Of a DNA stretch of 64,000 bases, positions 59,195 to 64,000 are shown in pieces. Below the pieces are notes generated by a model. That model was not told the origin of the DNA and ran no database searches. It was given only the letters and a program-made list of their open reading frames with translations. Each line of letters opens with the position of its first letter. Position 1 is the stretch's first letter. The DNA is taken from assembly GCF_000444875.1 (NCBI RefSeq), contig NC_021985.1:5166170-5230169 (forward strand), given 5' to 3'. Both the position numbers and the translations under genes were made by a program. The DNA is from Streptomyces collinus Tu 365. GTDB taxonomy: Bacteria; Actinomycetota; Actinomycetes; Streptomycetales; Streptomycetaceae.

Positions 59195-60389
59195 CCAGGA
59201 ACACCGCACCGCCGAGCAGCACCAGCAGCCCGCCCGCGACGGCCAGGGCGGTGCCGACGCCGCCGGAGCGGTTCCCGGCGGTGGCGCTCGCCACCGGCTT
59301 CGCGCCGGAGCCGCCGGTGCCCTGCGCCTGCCCGGCCGCGGCGGTCGCGGCCGGCCGGCCGGACGGCTCCGCGCTGGGCTCGGCGGCGCTCTTCGGCGGG
59401 ACCAGGACGCCCACCGGCCGCACCTTGTCGGCCGCCTGGAAACCCCAGTCGAACAGCTTCGCGGTCTCCTTGTAGACCTCGTTGTGCTCGCGCTTCTGCG
59501 GGTTCATCACCGTGACCAGCAGCACCTTGCCGTTCCGCTCGGCGACCCCGGTGAAGGTGGCGCCCGCGTGGGTGGTGTTGCCGTTCTTCACCCCGGCGAT
59601 GCCCTGGTAGACGGGCACGTCGGTGTCGCCGCTCAGCAGCCGGTTGGTGTTGCGGATCTCGGCCGAGCCGAACGTCGCGCTCACCGTCGAGCAGTAGTCG
59701 CGGAAGTCCTTCTTCTGCAGCCCGGAGCGGGCGAACAGCGACAGGTCGTACGCGGAGGACACCTGCGCCGGCTCGTCGTAGCCGTCCGGGCTGACCACGT
59801 GCGTGTCCAGGGCCTGGAGCTCGTCGGCGTGGTCCTGCATGTCCCGGACGGTGCGCCGGACACCGCCGTTCATCGCCGCCAGCACGTGCACGGCGTCGTT
59901 GCCCGAGCGCAGGAACACCCCGAGCCACAGGTCGTGGACGGTGTAGCTGCGGCCCGCCTTCATCCCGACCACGCTGGAGCCGGCGCCCATGCCCGCCAGG
60001 TCGGACGGCACCACCTTGTGCTCGGTCGTCTTCGGGAACCTCGGCAGCACGGTGTCCGCGAACAGCATCTTCAGGGTGCTCGCCGGGGGCAGCCGCCAGT
60101 GCGCGTTGTGCGCGGCCAGCACCTCGCCGGACTCGGCGTCGGAGACGATCCAGGAACGGGCGGTGAGGTCCTTGGGCAGCACCGGCGCACCGGCGGCGAG
60201 GTCGACCTGGGTCCCGGGCTGTCCCAGCCGGGCGCCGCCGACCTGCGACATCTGCGCCGGGGGTGTGGCCGTCGGGCCGGTCGAGGGGGTCGGGGCGGCG
60301 AAGGCGGCCGGGGTGGTGACGGAGAGGGAGAGCAGCGCGGCGGTGGTGACCGGCAGGGCTCGCCTGACGGCCTTCTCGGTTGCGGGCAC
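59142..60389 (-). CDS. dacA: D-alanyl-D-alanine carboxypeptidase (S11 family)
   Basis: A low-molecular-mass penicillin-binding protein of 415 aa that trims the terminal D-Ala of peptidoglycan stems. Signal peptide (residues about 8-32, ending PAAFAAP); catalytic SxxK at Ser104-Lys107, SGN at 162-164 and a KNG triad at Lys268-Gly270 where most enzymes have KTG; such KNG forms exist in actinobacterial S11 proteins. After the linker a C-terminal membrane helix (VGTALAVAGGLLVLLGGAVFLVN) anchors it outside. The start is a GTG at 60389. The 3' end overlaps the YihY gene on the other strand. Confidence 0.9.
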   Translation of the reverse strand: MPATEKAVRRALPVTTAALLSLSVTTPAAFAAPTPSTGPTATPPAQMSQVGGARLGQPGTQVDLAAGAPVLPKDLTARSWIVSDAESGEVLAAHNAHWRLPPASTLKMLFADTVLPRFPKTTEHKVVPSDLAGMGAGSSVVGMKAGRSYTVHDLWLGVFLRSGNDAVHVLAAMNGGVRRTVRDMQDHADELQALDTHVVSPDGYDEPAQVSSAYDLSLFARSGLQKKDFRDYCSTVSATFGSAEIRNTNRLLSGDTDVPVYQGIAGVKNGNTTHAGATFTGVAERNGKVLLVTVMNPQKREHNEVYKETAKLFDWGFQAADKVRPVGVLVPPKSAAEPSAEPSGRPAATAAAGQAQGTGGSGAKPVASATAGNRSGGVGTALAVAGGLLVLLGGAVFLVNRRWPLPDLMRRRTRP

Positions 60390-60480
60390 GGTCGGAAACG
60401 TACCGGTCACCGGCCGCGAAGTCCCGCCTCGCACCCCACCCCGGACACGGAACCGGACCGCGGACGGCGATACTGTCCGT

Positions 60481-60720
60481 ATGAAGCTCAGCCGCCCGGT
60501 CTCCTGGTTCCTGCTCGCCTTCGGGGTGTGGAGCTGGGTCATCTGGGTCACTTTCGTCAAGAACCTGGTCAAGGACGGCAGCGGACTCGCCTTCCACGAC
60601 GGTCACCCGACCGCCTACTTCTGGGTGCATCTGCTGCTGGCCGTCGTCTCCTTCGTATGGGGGACGGTCATCGGGGTCATCGGGTTGCGCGGTCTGCGCG
60701 CACTGCGCCGCACCTCATAG
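60481..60720 (+). CDS. SCO4848-type small membrane protein
   Basis: A two-helix membrane protein of 79 aa (SWFLLAFGVWSWVIWVTFV and HLLLAVVSFVWGTVIGVIGL) with a short polar loop. This matches the conserved Streptomyces SCO4848 family in length and sequence. It stands between dacA (divergent, 91 bp) and a metallophosphoesterase gene 16 bp downstream, as in other Streptomyces genomes; the last two are probably one operon. Function unknown. Confidence 0.88.
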   Translation: MKLSRPVSWFLLAFGVWSWVIWVTFVKNLVKDGSGLAFHDGHPTAYFWVHLLLAVVSFVWGTVIGVIGLRGLRALRRTS

Positions 60721-60736
60721 CGGAGGACACACCGGC

Positions 60737-62035
60737 GTGATCGTCGTCTTCGTCCTCGCCGCGGCGGCCGCGCTCGCCGTCCTGGTGCTGGGGCACTGGT
60801 ACGTGTGGCGGCGCCTGGTGCGCGACACCACCCGCGGCCCGGGCCCGGCCCGCCGCGCCGGGACCGCGGTCTTCGTCACGGGACCGCTGCTGATGGTCAC
60901 GGCGCTGGTGGCCGAGCGCTCCGGCGCACCCTTCTGGCTCCAGCGCACCCTCGCCTGGCCCGGCTTCCTGTGGATGGCGCTGGCGCTGTACCTGCTGCTC
61001 GCGGTGGTGGCCGGAGAGGCCCTGCGGCCCCTGCTGCGGCGGTTCCTCGCCCGTCGGCCGGCCCCCGGGGCGACAGCCGTGCCCGCACCGCGGACCGTGC
61101 CGGCCCAAGGGCCCCCACCGCCCCCACCGGGCACGCCCGAACCCCCGCGCGAGCCGGGGCGGGCGCGCGAGCCGGAGGGGACCGCCGGTCCCGGGCGGAC
61201 GGCGCCCGCGCCCTCCCGGCGGCTGTTCGTCTCCCGGGTGGTCGGCGGGGCCGCCGCGGCCGCCGCCGTCGGGACCGTCGGCCAGGGCACCTACGGGGTG
61301 CTGCGCGGGCCACGGGTCAAGCGCGTCACCGTACCGCTGGCCAGACTCCCGCGCGCCGCGCACGGCTTCCGCATCGCCGTCGTCAGCGACATCCACCTGG
61401 GCCCGGTCCTCGGGCGCTCCTTCGCACAGCGGGTCGTCGACACGGTCAACGCCACCCAGCCGGACCTGATCGCCGTCGTCGGCGACCTGGTGGACGGCAG
61501 CGTGAAGGACCTCGGCCCGGCCGCCGCGCCCCTGGCCGGGCTGACCGCCCGGCACGGCGCCTACTTCGTCACCGGCAACCACGAGTACTTCTCCGGCGCC
61601 GAGCAGTGGGTGGCCGAGGTGCGCACCCTCGGCCTGCACCCGCTGCAGAACGCCCGCACCGAGCTGCCCCACTTCGACCTGGCCGGGGTCAACGACCTGC
61701 AAGGGGAGAGCGAGGGGCAGGGGCCCGACTTCGGCCGGGCGCTGGGCGACCGGGACCGGGCACGCGCGTGCGTGCTCCTCGCGCACCAGCCGGTGCAGAT
61801 CCACGAGGCCGTCCGGTACGGCGTCGACCTCCAGCTCTCCGGTCACACCCACGGCGGCCAGCTCTGGCCCGGGAACCTCGTCGCGGCCGCCGCCAACCCC
61901 ACCGTGGCCGGCCTCGCACGCTACGGCGACACCCAGCTCTACGTCAGCAGGGGCGCCGGAGCCTGGGGGCCGCCCACGCGCGTCGGGGCGCCCTCGGACG
62001 TGACGGTCGTCGAGCTGGCCTCGACGCACGCCTGA
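60737..62035 (+). CDS. Membrane-anchored metallophosphoesterase
   Basis: A calcineurin-like phosphoesterase of 432 aa. Four N-terminal hydrophobic helices (VFVLAAAAALAVLVLGHWYV first) are followed by a Pro-rich linker and the catalytic domain, with D218-x-H220 (SDIHLGP), D250 (GDLVDG), N281-H282 (GNHEYFS) and GHTHGGQ. All metal ligands are present. It starts at a GTG 16 bp after the SCO4848-type gene. YkuE-like relatives act on lipid or nucleotide phosphates at the membrane. Confidence 0.9.
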   Translation: MIVVFVLAAAAALAVLVLGHWYVWRRLVRDTTRGPGPARRAGTAVFVTGPLLMVTALVAERSGAPFWLQRTLAWPGFLWMALALYLLLAVVAGEALRPLLRRFLARRPAPGATAVPAPRTVPAQGPPPPPPGTPEPPREPGRAREPEGTAGPGRTAPAPSRRLFVSRVVGGAAAAAAVGTVGQGTYGVLRGPRVKRVTVPLARLPRAAHGFRIAVVSDIHLGPVLGRSFAQRVVDTVNATQPDLIAVVGDLVDGSVKDLGPAAAPLAGLTARHGAYFVTGNHEYFSGAEQWVAEVRTLGLHPLQNARTELPHFDLAGVNDLQGESEGQGPDFGRALGDRDRARACVLLAHQPVQIHEAVRYGVDLQLSGHTHGGQLWPGNLVAAAANPTVAGLARYGDTQLYVSRGAGAWGPPTRVGAPSDVTVVELASTHA

Positions 62036-62220
62036 GACCCGTGCGAAGCCTGGGGAACCCGGGGCGAACAACGCCTCGGTAAGTTCTTTCACATACCGCC
62101 GGATTGCTCTTCCCCCGCGTGAAACACGTGTGATTAGGTGAGCCGCGCCACTATGGGGAGTGGCCATTTTTGTGCTGTGCCAGGGGTAGGGCCTTGGCGT
62201 GGCCTGGGGAGGGCACCACC

Positions 62221-63780
62221 ATGCGATCTGTTCGCATGCGCATTCTCTTGGCAGTGCTGGTCCTGGCCGTCGTGGGAATCGGCGCCTGGCAGCTTCTGCC
62301 GTCGCAGGATGACAACAACAAGACCATCACCGTCGGCACGACCGACGCGGTCACGTCACTGGACCCGGCCGGCGCCTACGACGCCGGATCCTGGGCCCTG
62401 TTCAGCAATGTCTTCCAGACGCTGCTGACCTTCGAGCCGGGTGGCGTCGAGCCGGTCCCGGACGCGGCGAAGAGCTGTGTCTTCGAGGGCGGCGGGCTCA
62501 AGTCGTACCAGTGCCGGCTGCGGGACGACATCACCTTCCCGAGCGGACGCAAGATGACCGCCGAGGACGTGAAGTACTCCTTCGAGCGGGTGAAGAGGAT
62601 CAACTCGGACGTCGGTCCCGCGTCCCTGTTCTCCACCCTCGCTTCGGTCACCGCCGACGACGCGACCACCGTGACCTTCCACCTGCGCACGCCGGACGCC
62701 ACGTTCCCGCTGAAGGTGGCCACCGGAGCCGGTTCCATCGTCGACAAGGAGGCGTACCCGGCCCGTTCGCTGCGCACCGGCGACGGCGTGGACGGCACCG
62801 GCCCGTACACGCTGACCGCCTACACGGTGAACCGGAAGGCCGACCTCGCGCCGTACAGGAACTACAAGGGCTACCTGAGCGGGACCGGCCGGCCGATCGA
62901 GCTGCGCTACTACGGCGACTCCCGGAAGCTCAGCAGCGCCTGGGCGGCCAAGCAGGTCGACGTCGCCACCCGGACGCTGCCCCCGGGCGTGCTCTCCGAG
63001 CTGAACCCGAGCGATCCCAAGCAGCGCGTCACGGTCTCGGACAGCTCCGAGACCCGCAACCTCTACCTCAACACCCGCGCGAACTCGCCGCTGAACGACG
63101 TGCGCGTGCGCCGGGCGATGGCCTGGCTCGTCAACCGTGAGCAGCTGGCCGTGAAGGTGTACAAGGGCACGGTCGACCCGCTGTACTCGCTGATCCCGAC
63201 CGGCATCACCGGCCACACCACGTCCTTCTTCGACACGTACCCGACGCAGAGCGCCAAGAAGGCGCGGGAGCTGCTGCTCCAGGCCGGCGTGAGCGTGCCG
63301 GTGCGCTTCACCCTCGGCTACGGCCGCAACCGCGGCGCCGGCGCGGAGGAGGCCGCGGAGCTGAAGCAGCAGCTGGAGGCGAGCGGACTGTTCAAGGTGG
63401 ACGTCCGGGGCTACGAGTGGACCGACTTCCAGAAACGCTGGGCCGCCGGGAAGATGGACGCGTGGGCCGTGGGCTGGGTGGCCGACTACCCCGACGCGGA
63501 CACCTTCGGCTCCCCGCTGGTCGGGACCGGTTCCACGATGAGCACCGGCTACAGCAGCAAGGCCGTCGACCACCTCATCCGGGACAGCCAGCAGTACCCC
63601 GACCGCGCGCGGGCCGCGAGCGACTTCCGCGGCATCCAGGCGGACGTGGCCACCGACGTGCCGCTGATCCCGCTGTGGCAGCGCAAGGAGTACGTGGTCA
63701 GCACCGAGGACGTCGGCGGCGGCCAGTACCTCTCGGACGGCACGGGCGTGTTCCGTCTGTGGCGCTTGAACTGGATCTGA
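62221..63780 (+). CDS. Peptide/solute ABC transporter substrate-binding protein (SBP_bac_5)
   Basis: Extracellular binding protein of 519 aa of the OppA/DppA family. The N-terminus is a single hydrophobic helix (ILLAVLVLAVVGIGAW) without a lipobox Cys, so it is anchored by an uncleaved signal. Family blocks include VGTTDAVTSLDPAGAYD, TAEDVKYSFERV and RRAMAWLVNREQLA. No permease or ATPase gene follows; the protein must share a transporter or act alone. GGGGAGGG lies before the ATG at 62221; a longer in-frame GTG start is unlikely. Confidence 0.9.
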   Translation: MRSVRMRILLAVLVLAVVGIGAWQLLPSQDDNNKTITVGTTDAVTSLDPAGAYDAGSWALFSNVFQTLLTFEPGGVEPVPDAAKSCVFEGGGLKSYQCRLRDDITFPSGRKMTAEDVKYSFERVKRINSDVGPASLFSTLASVTADDATTVTFHLRTPDATFPLKVATGAGSIVDKEAYPARSLRTGDGVDGTGPYTLTAYTVNRKADLAPYRNYKGYLSGTGRPIELRYYGDSRKLSSAWAAKQVDVATRTLPPGVLSELNPSDPKQRVTVSDSSETRNLYLNTRANSPLNDVRVRRAMAWLVNREQLAVKVYKGTVDPLYSLIPTGITGHTTSFFDTYPTQSAKKARELLLQAGVSVPVRFTLGYGRNRGAGAEEAAELKQQLEASGLFKVDVRGYEWTDFQKRWAAGKMDAWAVGWVADYPDADTFGSPLVGTGSTMSTGYSSKAVDHLIRDSQQYPDRARAASDFRGIQADVATDVPLIPLWQRKEYVVSTEDVGGGQYLSDGTGVFRLWRLNWI

Positions 63781-63798
63781 CGTCCCGCGGGTGGGGGC

Positions 63799-64000
63799 TC
63801 AGCCCTCGCCCGCGCCCCCGCGCCCGGCCCTGGCCGCCGGGTCCGGCAGCGCCCTCGTCATGCCCGGCAGGAAGTCCGTGAACAGCTCGTGGACTTCGAG
63901 CACCAGGGGGCGCAGCACCCGGAACCGGGCCAGGGCCACGCCGCGCGCGGTCAGCCGGGCCCCGCGGCGCGCCAGCCGGTAGCTGCGCTCGCGGCCCTCG
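63799..64000 (-). CDS. C-terminus of a probable winged-helix regulator (5' end outside window)
   Basis: The window ends inside this gene; 66 C-terminal codons are present. The visible residues (GRERSYRLARRGARLTARGV...) look like the wing and last helix of a winged helix-turn-helix protein of MarR/PadR type, followed by a helical tail (LVLEVHELFTDFLPGM) and a Gly/Arg-rich end. The class is a guess from this short segment. It is convergent with the binding-protein gene. Confidence 0.45.
   Translation of the reverse strand, partial: EGRERSYRLARRGARLTARGVALARFRVLRPLVLEVHELFTDFLPGMTRALPDPAARAGRGGAGEG

Overview
The window is chromosomal DNA of a Streptomyces or a very close relative. Codons are extremely GC-rich at third positions, GTG and TTG starts are common, genes overlap in ATGA/GTGA fashion, and the gene order (icmB, sucCD, purNH, folD, mdh, glyA, trpS, dacA, SCO4848-type membrane protein) is that of a Streptomyces core region. 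I see no transposase, integrase, CRISPR array, rRNA or tRNA, so this is conserved housekeeping DNA with a few less-studied modules set into it.

Layout. 1-3287: a PspC-domain protein divergent from a PspC-type histidine kinase and its LuxR-type response regulator. 3316-11996: a cell-envelope block with two NlpC/P60 endopeptidases (the second behind a c-di-AMP riboswitch), a small membrane protein, the helicase PcrA/UvrD behind a damage-type promoter, an M23 peptidase and a lipase-like hydrolase. 12221-12631: icmB. 12628-20855: two divergent operons, SWIM zinc-finger/DUF5691 on one side and MoxR ATPase/DUF5682/VWA on the other, sharing a mirror-image promoter; this is the most interesting system here. 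20948-24638: a Pro/Ala-rich membrane protein and sucCD. 24732-28535: a membrane-tethered ECF-sigma-like protein, a PerM-like (DUF6350) membrane protein and another membrane protein. 28818-33308: purN-purH, an RDD protein, and folD with a DUF3017 gene. 33690-37531: an HTH/DUF2690 membrane protein, mdh and an anchored exported protein. 37536-39988: an MFS exporter divergent from a LysR regulator. 40178-47435: a glycine-betaine synthesis and uptake operon. 47442-50593: a MocR regulator divergent from two AhpD-like genes and a PEP-mutase/isocitrate-lyase gene. 51294-53818: a DMT-type transporter, a small lipoprotein and a glutathionylspermidine-synthase-like ATP-grasp enzyme. 54096-64000: glyA behind a ZTP riboswitch, trpS, a 2H phosphoesterase, a DprE2-like reductase, a YihY protein, a D,D-carboxypeptidase, an SCO4848-type protein, a metallophosphoesterase, a peptide-binding lipoprotein-like protein and the end of a winged-helix regulator.

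How the genes work together. Three themes recur. One is envelope maintenance (NlpC/P60 and M23 hydrolases, D,D-carboxypeptidase, c-di-AMP control, PspC signalling). The second is one-carbon, purine and TCA metabolism (purN, purH, folD, glyA under ZTP control, sucCD, mdh). The third is stress adaptation: betaine for osmotic stress, and what looks like a DNA-damage layer. PcrA has a perfect match to the RecA-NDp/PafBC promoter consensus (TTGTCRGTG-N8-TAnnnT). The same motif sits in mirror image between the SWIM/DUF5691 and MoxR/DUF5682/VWA operons, which suggests that this uncharacterised AAA-chaperone-like cassette is a genotoxic-stress response system.
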